Assembly: GCA_011503125.2 (NCBI GenBank)
Contig: WWBZ02000001.1
Coordinates: 3,596,001 to 3,660,000, forward strand
DNA: 64,000 bases
Direction of reading: 5' to 3'
Origin: Botryosphaeria dothidea
Lineage: Eukaryota; Ascomycota; Dothideomycetes; Botryosphaeriales; Botryosphaeriaceae
A model generated the notes under the pieces. The model did no database searches, was not told the origin of the DNA, and saw nothing but the letters and a program-made list of their open reading frames with translations. Shown here one piece after another: positions 34,639-46,615 of this stretch (within the stretch, counting starts at the first letter, position 1; each line of letters begins with the position of its first letter). The position numbers and the translations under genes were made by a program.

Positions 34639-37447
34639 ATGGACATGGATACGAGTCCCGACACCAGATATCGTCTCGGCGATATGGTCCCCTTCCACGT
34701 TGACCCTTGGATCATCGTCGCCTCTTGGTTCGTCAGCTTTATCGGCTCCACTGCGACGGTCGAACTTCTTCACCGCCGCCGGTCTGGTCAAGGATGGCGT
34801 AACTGGTAAGTCACTATCGTCCTCTTGTCGCGCTTCAGCGCGCATCTCTCTCTTACTCGTGGGCTCATTTTGAAAAACAGGTTGCAGCTCGGCGCTTGTT
34901 CTGTCTCCTTCGGAGTTGTCGGAATTTGGTGTATGCACTTCGTCGGCAATCGTGCGATTGAGCTGGGTGACGGGTCGAAGGAGATCCAACTCTACTACAG
35001 CCCGGGCTTCACTGCACTGTCCGTCTTCCTTCCGGTCATCTTCCTCTTCATCGGTTTTGCGGTTGCCGAGCGCTTCAATCGTACCACACGCAGTCTGTAC
35101 CTCTCACTTGGCATCACCGGTATTTTCGCTGGTCTCGCCATTGTGGGGATGCACTACATCGGCAACTTCGGAACGACGACTTACAACCTGCAAAATGATT
35201 ATCGGCACATCATTGGCGCTGCTCTCATTGCAACTTTCTCCTGTTATGTCGCCATCACCCTTTTCTTCCATCAGAAGGAACAATGGATAAACACATGGTG
35301 GCGCCGCATTCCGGTTGCCGCCATTCTCGCGACTGCTGTCTGCGGCATGCACTGGACGGCTGCGGCTGGCACAAGGTACAGGTTGAGGCAGTTTTACCAC
35401 GGAGCCGAGCAAGCCAGAAACAATAACTTGATTGTGGCTATTTCCCTGGTGAGTCCCGTTGATGTAGAGGTAACGAGTCTCCTAACGTTACTAGTGTGTT
35501 GCGGCGTTATTCGTGTGTTTCCTGCTTATGTGGTTGACATCCCGTCGCCGCAAGCAATTGGCCGATCGTGCGCAGCATGTCGTTCTTGCCTCGGCCACCT
35601 TCGATCCTGACGGAAAGATCCTTGTGACACAGGAAGGTCTCCTGCCTTGTCAAAAGATTACAAGGAAGTACAACCAGCGTGTACGTATCTGCCGCCCCTG
35701 ATTCGTCTGGATAGAAATCCTTGATTTTTAATAGTCACCGTAGTCCTTTAACGACGAGTTCAACGTCGCACATCCTGTCTTCCAGTGGATCTTCCGTGTC
35801 ACCCACAACTGGGATAGCGTGGCGGAACTTATCGGAACGATGAGACAGCACCTGCGCGCCGTAGGTAGTTTGAGAGATCCCTCCACACCAGCTAGCCGTG
35901 GCAAAGGTTCGGTCCACGAGAAGGCCGAGTTGCCTCAGCCTGAGGTTGATTACTCAGTCATTTTCCGTGAGCATTTCTGTGTTGCCGCAGCGGAGCTGGC
36001 CAGCAATTTGGGAACGCAAATCCAGAATCTTGGCACACTGTGGGAAGAGATCCTGATGACGGGAACCACGGCAGCTGAAGTCAAGACAAAGTCCATTCGT
36101 CGGTCTTCCAAGGCCCCCCAGGAGGATGTGGAGGCGGGTCTGACAATAGCCGCTCCCGCGTTGTTCGGCCGAGGTCAGCTGCTGTTCGTCGTCCGCACGC
36201 TCCAGAGGAAGGAAGAGTGCGCCGATCTCATCGCGAGCGGCTACAGATGGGCGACTATGGAGCAGGTTGGTGACATGCTCTCCCGTAGCATGCAAGTCTC
36301 GAAGATGGAGCTGAATAGGACGGTTGGCCGGCTTCGCACGTACAATACTCGCCGCGATGGATTGGCAAACCCGGGAACGTGGCTGGCCTTCTTTGCCCTG
36401 CGTCCGGCGTTGAAACCATCCACCGGAAGCTGGGATGTTCTCGTGCCGAAGGAGGAACCATATCACCTTCCTAAGGTCAACATCTCTGAGGAAGCTCCCA
36501 CGGATTTGATGTACTCTTTCCTCTCTCGGATGGACAATCTCTCGGTTGCCGATTGTGGACGTTACCTCAGCAGCGGTCTCAAAGCGCAGAGGAGCGAGAA
36601 GATCTGGTCCAATGATGAGGCGGCATTTGCAGAGGCTTTCCGAAACGCGATCAACCAGCTTCAAGCTGCCGTCCCCGAGCATTTCTTCAGGCAAGCCCTC
36701 TTCTCTGCGCGTCCTCTCAAGGACTACACAGCTGGCACCCCTCGCCCTGCCACGATCTTCTCATTCTGTATTATTCCAGATGTCCACATGTCATCTATCA
36801 GGTCTTCGCATCTCATGTACACACCGCTCAGCTTCTTCCGTTGTCGCCAACATGTCCACCGTACCTCACCCGATCACGCCGTCCTCGCTCACAGCATCCA
36901 TCGGGAGTTCAACGAGATCCGCTCTCAACAACAGAAGGAGAATGGCCAAAAGATGACGAAGGTCGGTTCGATCAGCTCCACTCTCCATAACAACCTTTCG
37001 CGTCAGAGCAGTGGACTGCCACGTTTCGGTACCGGTAGCGGCCGTGGCACTCCGGGTGGTGGCAGATCCAAATCCGCTGGCATCAAGGCGTGGCTTGGAG
37101 GTATGTCTAGTGGCAACTCTAGACGCGACAGCGGCCTCCAACCGGATAGCGCATCAGAACGAGAGCTGGTGTCCATGGACGACATGCTGAAGCGGGTGTC
37201 GAACGACAGCAGCGACCACCGCAATCACCGCAACCACAGCATGGGTGCCGCGTTTGGCTGTGGTGGCGGATTTGGGGGCATCATGGTTAGCCAGGATATC
37301 CGCATCGACGCCGACCAGAAGGAGGATTCGGTTATGGAGATGACGGACTTGGGTGTTCGTTGCGAGGCGGGTCAGGGAGGAAAGGAGGAGGAGACGTTCG
37401 CGGACGAGCTCTTTGAGATCACGAGCGCCAGGTGGCGGCGTTCGTAA
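34639..37447 (+). CDS. MHYT-domain integral membrane sensor protein
   Basis: Four exons (34639-34805, 34881-35448, 35495-35680, 35744-37447) give 874 residues. The N-terminal third has about seven membrane helices carrying the MHYT signatures: CMHFVGN, GMHYIGN and GMHWTAA. In bacteria the MHYT domain is thought to bind a metal and sense oxygen, CO or NO; the fungal role is not established. The last helix (ALFVCFLLMWL) is followed by a basic stop-transfer (SRRRKQLADR) and a large cytoplasmic part of about 600 residues. That part has no catalytic domain I recognise. It includes GEI-like phrases around FDPDGKILVTQEGLLPC, then a Ser/Gly-rich tail with many possible phosphosites. It lies downstream of a 2.3-kb gene-free stretch. 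Confidence 0.9.
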
Positions 37448-38767
37448 GAGCTTTCTCATCCCCTTTTCTATTGAGTTCGCATCCGATTCTGCTGACGCTT
37501 TTGATGAAATTTTTAGACAGGCTCTTCGTCTGAGATCTTTCCGCCCGAAGCGACTGAGTCTTCGGTTCTCTTGCAACTTGGAGGGAGATGATGACGGAAT
37601 CTTTTCAATCGAACAGACCGTCTCTGCTTGGGTTTGACAAGAGCCAATTGGGCAAGCATCGCGTCATCTGTTCTCCTCTACTTCTTGCGCATACTAGGGG
37701 TCTTGTCCGGTTCTTTTCTCTTTCTTGCACTTCTTTCTACAATATCTTCTTCTCCCCCCTTTCCTTTGATTCCCCGGGCTCTAATAACTCGAGACTCGAA
37801 AAGACCGGGCATGGGCAACGCGACGTATGCGGTCATGATGGATGATGAAAGGAGGGGGGTTCAAAAAAAACGGAATAGCGAAGGAGCGTCTTCTCGGCTT
37901 CTTTTTAAACGAAACGGATACCCATCGTGCATGCATAGTAGCTCCTGATTTCCAGATCAGTAGTGCAAAATAAATATTCTAGAAACCTGATGGAAAATGA
38001 GCTCAATCACCTCCGTTATCTATTATTGGATAGCATATTAGCTTAGTCATTCATTCTGAGACGTCTTGGGGATCAATACCACGAGCGCCTCAGCAACCAG
38101 GCAATCAAGTCACTCATTCATCGATTCCGACCGATCAAGCGCAAATTCCATCAAAACCCCTCATCTCGATGGTTCGTTCAGTTATGATGTTTGTAGACGT
38201 GGATGGAGTAACAAGCCGGCGACTCCAGCACCTAGGAAGGCTGCTTTAGAGTGATGGAATCCGCCCGGGATGTGGTATGACGAGCTCAGCAAGCGAGAGG
38301 ATGTTTGAAGAGGTCAGTCGCGTAGAGGTGCGGATTGACTTCTGTTAGCCCGCGGCGCGAGTCAGCATTGGTGGGTGCGACGCAATGGCCGCGGCGATGC
38401 CGGTGCCTTTTTCGCCGATGACGCTTGCTCCAATCCAAATTCTGAGGTTATCAGCAAAACAACCAACTGCCCCGCGCCGCCGCCTTTCCGCCGAACGCCT
38501 TTCTTCCTTTTCTAACGCGGCGACTACTCGTGAATTCACCATTGTTTGGCCAATAATTTCTCGCTGCAAGAGCTATACGAGCGCAATTGAACCACTTTTC
38601 TCTCAGCTCTTCCACAAGCTCTCCAGCCTCGCCTGTCCAATCACCCACCCAACCACATACCTACCGACCGACCGACCGCCCCTCAGCCCCGACGCGCCTC
38701 ACAACACAGAAAGAAATCACATCTCCTGCTCCCCTCCCACAAGACAAGAAGCACATTCGCTGCAACC
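37448..38767. other. Intergenic region
   Basis: The 3' region of the MHYT gene and promoter of CIA1. The DNA before the CIA1 start is C-rich with a short ACCG repeat near 38,660-38,680. No gene is supported. Confidence 0.5.
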
Positions 38768-40051
38768 ATGCCCTCCGCCGACGACCCTTCTTCCTCCGCC
38801 CCCGCCACCGAGGACGCGACCATCCCGCCCCTGCACGCGCTCGCGACCCTCACGCCCGCCAGCTCCGCGCGCACGTGGATGAGCGCGCCGCACCCGTCGC
38901 TGCCGCTCGTCGCGACGGCGTCGTCGGACAAGACCGTGCGCGTCTACAGCCTGACGTCGTTCACGCAGGTGTCGACGGTGGCGGGCGGGCACAAGCGGTC
39001 GGTGCGGGCGTGCGCGTGGAAGCCCAACAATGCCGGCGAGAACGTGCTGGCCACCGGGTCGTTCGACGCGAGCGCGGGCATATGGCGGAAGGGTGGGGAG
39101 GGTGAGGAGGACGAGGACGAGGACGAGGAGGATTGGCGGTTTAGTGTCATTTTGGATGGGCACGAGAGCGAGATCAAGAGCGTGGCGTGGAGCGCGAGTG
39201 GGGTGTTTTTGGCGACATGCTCGAGGGACAAGAGCGTTTGGGTGTGGGAGGAGATGGAGGATGATAATTTCGAGACGGTGGCCGTGCTGCAGGAGCATGA
39301 GGGCGATGTCAAGTGCGTCGCGTGGCATCCGAGCGAGGAGTGCCTGGCGAGTGCGAGTTACGATGATACTATTCGGCTGTATCGTGAGGATGTGGATGAC
39401 TGGACGGCGGTAGCATGTTTGGTCGGACACGGGGCGACAGTCTGGAGCGTGGACTTCGAGGTCGTGGAGGTGAGTGGCTTGGGAGTTGAGGATGGACAGC
39501 CGGATGAGGAGACGAAGAAGAAGAGGGCAGAGTTGCTGCAGGAGAGAGTAAGGTCGGGGAGTCGGCTCGTGTCTTGCTCGGATGATTTGACGGTTAGGGT
39601 GTGGAGGCGGGTGCCGAAGGATGACAATACCCAAGTGGGAAGGAATGGAATGCCGAGCATTTTGCGGACAAACAGCATCGAGGAAGAGTGGGTGGAGGAG
39701 GCCGTTCTACCAAAGAGGCATGATCGTGCTATTTATTCCGTCAGCTGGAGCAAAAACTCGGGTCTCATCGCCAGTTCAGGGAGCGATGGAAAGATTGTCG
39801 TATACAAGGAGCAATGGAGGGTCGGTAGCGACGCGACAGATGCGCCGAATGGAGACACGCCAGAAGATAAGAAGAGCAGCCCGCTCACCGAGTGGGTTGT
39901 CGTGGCGGAAGTAGAGGGCGCGCACGATGTGTTTGAGGTGAACCACGTTGCGTGGGCGCCGAGGAGGGACAGAGAGAAGAATTCGGACGACGAAGAAGTC
40001 ATCATCAGCACGGGCGATGATGGCGAGGTTAAGCTCTGGACTCTGGGCTGA
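38768..40051 (+). CDS. CIA1: Cytosolic iron-sulfur assembly protein CIA1 (WD40)
   Basis: One exon, 427 residues, the size of fungal CIA1 proteins. It is a seven-bladed WD40 propeller that, with CIA2 and MMS19, hands Fe-S clusters to cytosolic and nuclear apoproteins. Blades are visible from residue 35: VATASSDKTVRVYSL, LATGSFDASAGIW, LDGHESEIKSVAWSASG, CSRDKSVWVWE, LQEHEGDVKCVAWHPSEECL, SYDDTIRLYRE, LVGHGATVWSVDF, SCSDDLTVRVWRR, and SGSDGKIVVYKE, ending STGDDGEVKLWTLG. An acidic insert (EGEEDEDEDEEDW) sits between blades 2 and 3, as in other filamentous fungi. The start follows a pyrimidine- and A-rich leader (AACCATGCC). High GC at third positions in the first half. Confidence 0.94.
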   Translation: MPSADDPSSSAPATEDATIPPLHALATLTPASSARTWMSAPHPSLPLVATASSDKTVRVYSLTSFTQVSTVAGGHKRSVRACAWKPNNAGENVLATGSFDASAGIWRKGGEGEEDEDEDEEDWRFSVILDGHESEIKSVAWSASGVFLATCSRDKSVWVWEEMEDDNFETVAVLQEHEGDVKCVAWHPSEECLASASYDDTIRLYREDVDDWTAVACLVGHGATVWSVDFEVVEVSGLGVEDGQPDEETKKKRAELLQERVRSGSRLVSCSDDLTVRVWRRVPKDDNTQVGRNGMPSILRTNSIEEEWVEEAVLPKRHDRAIYSVSWSKNSGLIASSGSDGKIVVYKEQWRVGSDATDAPNGDTPEDKKSSPLTEWVVVAEVEGAHDVFEVNHVAWAPRRDREKNSDDEEVIISTGDDGEVKLWTLG

Positions 40052-41210
40052 GAGAAAGAAGCAGGTGCAGGGTTTCACGATATGCTTGAAACATGAGTGG
40101 ATAGTGCGGACTGGGGCATATCCACAGCATTGACTGACATGCCTAGAAAGGTAGCTATCGGAGAAATGGCACATGGGTGCTGCAAGACGCATTCTCCAAA
40201 CACGAGAAGAGCTTGGCTAAGGGGGGACGATGCATAGCAATAAGTCTGCTGAGTTGCTTCAGCCAACTTCATGTTAGGAAAATGGATTATCGAACAGCTA
40301 CTAAGGGCAGCATCGAGCGGAACCGGACCCTGGTTGTTCTCCCTCTCGTAAGAGCATTACTTGAGATGGCGGATTAGGTGGGTGTCAGTCCTACAAAATG
40401 TGATTCGAAGTCTGAGATCAAAAGATCAACATATTATTTTGAACTCAGAAACAGGGCCCTTTCCTCATACAAATGTTTTTGCTCTCTGCACATGACATCG
40501 GTTTACTATAATGACTGTTTTCATTGGTAAGCATGGTATTGGGCTGTCGTCGCAGTGTCGTAGGTACTCGTCACCTGTTTCACGCAGCAAGCATTTACCT
40601 AGTAGTTAAATTTTGCGGTTCACCACGCACAGAACATGAAAGAGTAAGAATCATGTATTGGCACAGGCAAGACATTCGTAGGCTCATAGCATTTACTCGA
40701 TTCGAACAAATAGTATGATGCAGTGTTTGCAACAGCCCAAACACAAGAAGAGAAGGCGCAGACGTCCAAAATGACGCACAATCCCGCACGCCAACGCCAC
40801 CTCCCGCTTCTCCGCAACGGTGGCTTCGGAAGCCAAGTTGTGCTGCGATAAGGTGCGGGTCTTTTCCTGGTCGCGTCAAGCTTTCGCTACTTGGCGCTAG
40901 GCTTAGCTTAGCGGTGTTCGCCATCGCGCAGTATGATATCACTCACGCACACCCTGAATCCGGCCCACCCCGTCGTACTTGCTGACAGATTCGATCGAGA
41001 CAACAAGCGGCAAGGTCGCTAGTGCCGATCAATGATGATAGTTTACGCAAGATGTAACTTCTAGACCGGAGATTTCGAGGCTTTTCTTATCAACTACCCC
41101 CGTACCGCAACTCATGTCTCACCGTTTTCTGCCATTGTCTTCCCAATCGACTTTTCTCATTTGATTCCTTTTGCTGAAGACTTTTGTAGATTTAGTTCAC
41201 AGTAGCAAAT
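40052..41210. other. Intergenic region
   Basis: The CIA1 3' end and promoter of the FMN oxidase gene. It is AT-richer than its neighbours (40,380-40,720). Short frames on both strands have no recognisable product. Confidence 0.5.
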
Positions 41211-42710
41211 ATGGACGCCAAAGGCCCGAACAAGGACACCAGAACCACGCCCCAGTGGGCGCTTTATCAGCGCGAGAACTTCTGGACAAACAACGAGGGC
41301 AAAGTTCCCATCTTCGACACCGGTGCGTCGGGTCGCCACGCATTCCAGGACCTTGCAATTCGCTAACGCTCCGCAAATGCAGACCCTGGCAAGCTCGAGG
41401 AATTGGCCAAGGAGAAACTCACCCAAGGAGGATGGTACTACGCATCTAGCAACGCCGGACAGTCATACACGCATACGGCTAATCGCCAGGCCTTCTACCG
41501 GCACCGTATCGTGCCGCGTATGCTGGTCGACACCAATAAGCGCGACACTCGAGCCGAGATCTTCGGGCACAAAGTGTCGGCGCCCATTGGCTTTGCGCCT
41601 ATTGGCATCAACAAAATCTACAATCCAAGAGGCGAGCTTCCTGTGGCCAAGGTTGCCAAGGAGCTGAATTTACCATATTGCTTGAGCACGGCAGGCTCAC
41701 AGCCGATCGAGGCAGTGGGCGAGGCGAACGGAGAGGGACCGCGGTTTTTCCAGTTGTATATGCCGCACGATGATGAGTTGACTGTATCGCTGCTCACGCG
41801 AGCGTACAAGAGTGGGTTTTCTGCATGCATACTTACCGTCGATACTTGGTGAGCGGTCCCACTATTGAGTGACACCGGAGGAATTGAGGCTAATAATACC
41901 CTTGAATTTTTAAACGCAGCTCGGTTGGCGGCATGACGATGTTGCAACCAGCAATTACGCATTTTACCACGGCATTGGCGCGGATCTAGGCCTTAGCGAC
42001 CCGGTTTTCCAGAAGAGGCTGGCCGAGGATGGCATTGACCCTGAGAAGCAACCCAATGAGGCTGGCGCTAAGTGGATCGACAATGTCTGGCATGGAAGAG
42101 CACATTCGTGGGAGAAGATTCCGTGGCTCATCAAGACGTGGAAGGAGATTTCAGGCGGGAAGCCATTCTGTGTCAAGGGCATCCAGGATGTCAATGATGC
42201 GAAGAAGGCAGTGGAACTGGGCGTGGACGGGATTGTAGTCAGTAACCATGCCGGACGGCAGGTGGACGGAGCGTGTGCGAGCCTGAATGCGTTGGAGAGG
42301 ATCGTCGAGGGTAAGTCCAGCTCCCGTCGGGGATTGCGGCAGTGCCGAGCTAATGCACATGCCGTTCAGCTGTCGGAGACAAGACTTGTATCATGTTCGA
42401 CTCGGGGGTGCGCGGTGCCTCGGACGTTTTCAAGGCGCTAGCGCTCGGGGCGAAGTTTGTCTTTGTTGGCCGGCTTTGGGTGTGGGGTCTCTCCATAATG
42501 GGCGAGCACGGTGTGCGGCATGTCATGAAAAGCCTGCTGGCCGACTTCGACATTTTGCTGAATGTCGCGGGATTCCAGACCGTCGAGCAGATCGACAAGA
42601 GTGCTCTGGGTGAGTCGACGCGTCTCTGTCAGCGACGAGGGTGCCAAGCTAACCGTCAACAGAGAGCTATCAGCCGGGATATCCGCTTCTTCCGCAAAAG
42701 TCCAAGCTGT
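41211..42710 (+). CDS. FMN-dependent 2-hydroxyacid oxidase (lactate monooxygenase-like)
   Basis: Five exons are inferred: 41211-41322, 41383-41848, about 41916-42310, 42370-42609 and about 42661-42710. The protein belongs to the FMN alpha-hydroxyacid family (lactate oxidase, lactate 2-monooxygenase). Motifs: GWYYASSNAGQSYTHTANR, PIGFAPIGINKIYN, LSTAGSQPIE, ACILTVDTW then LGWRHDDVA, and the active-site SNHAGRQVDG, whose His and Arg bind substrate; then CIMFDSGVRG for the phosphate site. In one frame the last exon reads ESYQPGYPLLPQKSKL, and SKL is a type-1 peroxisomal signal. Anomaly: at the exon 2-3 and exon 4-5 junctions the canonical AG acceptor breaks the frame (by 4 and 2 bases). Continuity needs the intron to end at AC, or small deletions made this a pseudogene. 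Confidence 0.8.
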
Positions 42711-43660
42711 AAAGGCTGTGGAGGCGAGGTTTGATGAGCGCGCGTTGAGGTAATGACGAGGAGGCTATGCGAGCCCGTACGGCACTTGGCAGGCATGAGA
42801 TGGGCGCTGGTTTAAGTGAGGATGGGCGCGGAAGCCCAGAAATAGACAGACAAAGACATTCCCAGACGGCGTGCAGGCGTAGCGAAGTGAAGTCGACGGC
42901 TCAGCCACAGCTGGGGTATGAGGAGGCCCAACGGGAAATTGAGCACGCGGGCTTGCGAGATTTGAGCAGAGCCCAGAATAGTCGGTTCAGTGACGCGGTG
43001 TGCAATTGCTCCTGGTAGCTCTCTCCTGAGTGTTGCTAGTCGCGCGGTGGTGTGCTCTCGCGCGCAGCCAAGGGGCAGCCCGCCAGCGGGCGGCGGGCGG
43101 CAGGGCACACGAGTAAGTCGGCGAGCGCTGGCAGGAGCGCTGTCGCTGGCGCGGAGGGCGCGTCCACGACAGGCTGCAGCAGGACAGAGAGGGCAGGGCC
43201 GGCCGCGTTCGGGGCGCGTCGCTGTTCGCTCGCGCCGGTATCGTGACAGCAAATCTCTGCAGTGCGGGCGCGGCTAGGATGGAAGAAGGCGCCTGGCGCT
43301 GAGTGGCTCTCGGGCCAAAGCAGCAACACCTGGGCTGACTCTTCGTCATCCAGCAACCGAGCCAGCCCAGCGCGCAACCTGCACTCCACGCGATCACCTC
43401 GCACTGGTTCCCGCACCTATTTCGCGGCTTCACTGTGCTCTCCCGCTGTCCACGCGCTCCGCTCCGCCTGCACGCCCCCGAACCTTCTCTTCTTTCTTCG
43501 CTTTTTGTTGTCGCCCACTCCACCTTCCGCTTCGAACCCCGCCCCGCCAGCGAGTTTTCAACCTTTATGCTCACTCAATAGCCACCGAACACGCTGTCTC
43601 CGATACCCACCGCCGCCCTCCCCGAACCCTCTCCCGCCAACCAACCCAACCTCGCCCCAA
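42711..43660. other. Intergenic region, PP2C promoter
   Basis: GC-rich spacer between genes on the same strand, with a CT-rich leader just before the phosphatase start. Long frames on both strands are low-complexity Arg/Ala/Pro translations of GC-rich DNA and are not accepted. Confidence 0.5.
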
Positions 43661-45532
43661 ATGGGTCAAACATTGTCAGAGCCGGTCGTCGATAAGGTGT
43701 GTTTCTGCGCCGCTGCACTGAGCCCGCCACGGCTGCTCCTCGTTGCCGCCCTCACTTGCCCTCGCCCCAACGCCCTGCTTTAGCCGCCGCCGCGAGAGCG
43801 ACCCGCCCCTCCGCCTGCCTGTCTGCCCGCCTGCCACCCGCCCGTGCTAACTCGTCCTTTTGCTACCGACAGAAATCGGCCTCCGGTCAGGATGACCGCG
43901 TCATCTTCGGCGTCTCATCGATGCAAGGATGGCGCATCAGCATGGAGGATGCGCACGCCTGCGTGCTCGACCTAAAGCCTGAGGGTGCTGAGAGCGAAGA
44001 CAGCAAGCCCACTGCAGCCAACCTCCGCCTGAGCTTCTTCGGTGTCTACGACGGCCACGGCGGCGACAAGGTAGCCATCTACGCCGGCGAGAACCTCCAC
44101 AGAATCATAGCGAAGCAGGACGCGTTCAAAGAGGGAAACATTGAGCAGGCTCTGAAGGACGGCTTCCTGGCCACCGACCGGGCTATCCTCAGCGGTGAAT
44201 ATTTTCCAGTGTGGGCCGACTGCGCCGCAGACGTGAGGCTGACAACAATTGGTAGACCCCAAGTACGAAGAGGAAGTCTCCGGCTGCACCGCTTCGGTCG
44301 GCGTCATTTCTGGTGACAAGATCTTCGTGGTATGTCCCACAATGGTTTTTGACTGGCTTTGGCTGATGTAGACAGGCCAACTCTGGCGATTCCAGGAGCG
44401 TTCTTGGCATCAAGGGCAGGGCGAAGCCGCTGTCCTTTGATCACAAGCCGCAGAATGAAGGTATAACAACGTTTGTCCACTCAGCTTACCCCTGCAGATT
44501 CCGCTAACTGCACCCAAGGCGAGAAGGCCAGAATCACGGCAGCAGGTGGCTTCGTCGACTTCGGCCGCGTCAACGGCAACCTTGCGCTTTCCCGCGCCAT
44601 TGGCGACTTCGAATTTAAGAAGAGCGCCGACCTCCCTCCAGAGCAGCAGATTGTGACCGCGTTCCCTGATGTCACCGTGCACGAGATCACCGACGATGAC
44701 GAGTTCCTGGTCATTGCTTGCGACGGTACGTGCATTCCAACCCTAGACTGCGGACAGGCTCACTGACACTTGGCCAATAGGTATCTGGGACTGTCAATCC
44801 TCGCAGGCTGTCATCGAGTTCGTGAGACGCGGTATCGCAGCCAAGCAAGAGCTGCAGGATATCTGCGAGAACATGATGGACAACTGCTTGGCGTCAAACA
44901 GCGACACGGGTGGTGTCGGCTGTGACAACATGACCATTGTCATCATTGGTCTGCTCAAGGGCAGGACCAAGGAGGAGTGGTACAAGACGATTGCGGAGAG
45001 GGTCGCCAACGGTGATGGACCGTGTGCCCCGCCAGAGTATGGCAAGTTCTGAAAATCCATTCCTATAGATACCCCTAGGCGCGAATTTGATCCTGACTTT
45101 ATTCTTTGTATAGCCGAGTTCCGGGGTCCCGGCATTCATCACCGGTACGATGATAGCCCCGATGACTACGATATGGACATGGGTCGCGGTACGAGGATTG
45201 GACAGGGATTGGGCGGGCGCATTATTCTGCTCGGTGACGGTACGGAGCTCTCTAGTGACTCAACCGAGAGCGAGATGTTTGACCATGATGAAGAGGACAA
45301 AGACCTCGAATCCCAAGTCAACAAGAACCAGCGGGAGGAGACCCCCGCCCCGACGGCTGCCTCGGAGGCAGGAACGCCCTCGTCGAAGGGCCAGGCGCCC
45401 TCAGCCTCGCAGGACTCGCCTGCCTCGGACAAGATGGAGAAATCGGAAAGCACGCAGGAGCCCAAGCTGACACAGCCGGCAAAGAGTGCGCCCAGCAAAT
45501 CGACTAACGACAGCACCGAGAAGAGCAAGTAA
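43661..45532 (+). CDS. Protein phosphatase 2C (PTC2/PTC3-type)
   Basis: Seven exons (43661-43696, 43873-44194, 44256-44329, 44376-44460, 44519-44725, 44781-45041, 45114-45532) give 467 residues. It is a Mg/Mn-dependent Ser/Thr phosphatase. The PP2C motifs appear in order: [70 protein letters not shown] and [12 protein letters not shown]. These supply the metal-binding aspartates. The N-terminus MGQTLSEPV matches the PTC2/3 subgroup and could be myristoylated (Gly2). The C-terminal tail after FRGPG is acidic, then Ser/Lys-rich. The last intron has a GC donor (GGCAAGT) and ends TATAG. If it is retained, the frame stops after PPEYGKF, giving a form without the tail. By homology it acts in stress-MAPK and checkpoint dephosphorylation. 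Confidence 0.94.
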
Positions 45533-46615
45533 AGAGTAAGACCATGTTGAAGAGATGGAAGCGTGCAATCAGTCATGGTCACGTCTTTTGATATCCAAAG
45601 GTTAGAAACGACTTCACGGAAGGGCCCGCGACCGGCGGCAGGGAAGGGCTGTTGGATCATGCGTCGGGCGATGGGCTCTTCTGGCACCAGTACTTGCAAG
45701 GATGACGGAATGGGGGTTCATGGAGAAAGCGGGCAAGCGGGCTTCCTTTGTATGGGATTTGCATCAAACTCTGCGCCTTTCGATACCTCCTCACATTCAA
45801 GCACCACGGCTTCTCTTTTTCAGCCCCCCTGTCTGCCATTTCTCTGCTTTCCCCCCTTCTCCCTCCGTAGGTGCCATCTTGCACAAGACAAGTATTTTTT
45901 TTCTGCGATCATCTGAATTTTCCTAGACGTGCATGCTGCCAAGTCTGCTTCAACTCCCTATGCGTATTTAGTAAAGTTGTAGAGTCGAGGCTCCTCATGT
46001 GAGTGAACTAAATGCAACCGGGCAGGCGCAGCTGCGGGGTGCGTCGCGGCACTGGTGAAAATGACGGCGATGACGTGCGGTCTGCGCCTGGGACACATTT
46101 ATCAGGTTCTGGACGCCTTGCGGCTCTGCAGTGGCGGCGGCACGGACTGAAACAGGCCGGGGAGAGCTTGGCGTCCACGTGATTAAATAGCCCGACGTGT
46201 GTGGCTCTTGCCCGGTGCGAGCTCTGACGTCTCTGCTGCCGCCGCCGACGGGCACGTCCCTCGCACCTCTCGAATCGTCCCGTCCCTTGGGAGCTCGGGC
46301 TCACTCAACGACCTTCCACACGCGCCTCCATTGCGTCTTGCACGCCTTGCATCCCCTACGTGTCCCCGACTTTCTCCGCGTTCCTCCATCCTAGAATTGC
46401 GCGCGAATCGAACTGTAAGCTCCCAAAACCTGCTCCACCACCCCGCATGCGCGGTTTTTCATCATCCCAGCTCGAACAGACCACGGACTGACCGCCTGGC
46501 GCCCGCAGTGATTCATTCAACGCTGTTTCAGCAGCAACGCGCCCTCTTTCTTCTCCGTCCTCATCTTTCTCCAAGCACTCCCTGGTAGAGAGGTCTGCTC
46601 CCCCACACCACCGCG
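45533..46615. other. Intergenic region, PCT1 promoter
   Basis: The phosphatase 3' end and about 700 bases of promoter before the cytidylyltransferase, with C/T-rich sequence in the last 350 bases. No gene is supported. Confidence 0.5.

Noticed and set aside
38717..39634. Minus-strand open frame of 305 codons
   Set aside because: Antisense to CIA1 and dominated by Arg/His/Leu low complexity.
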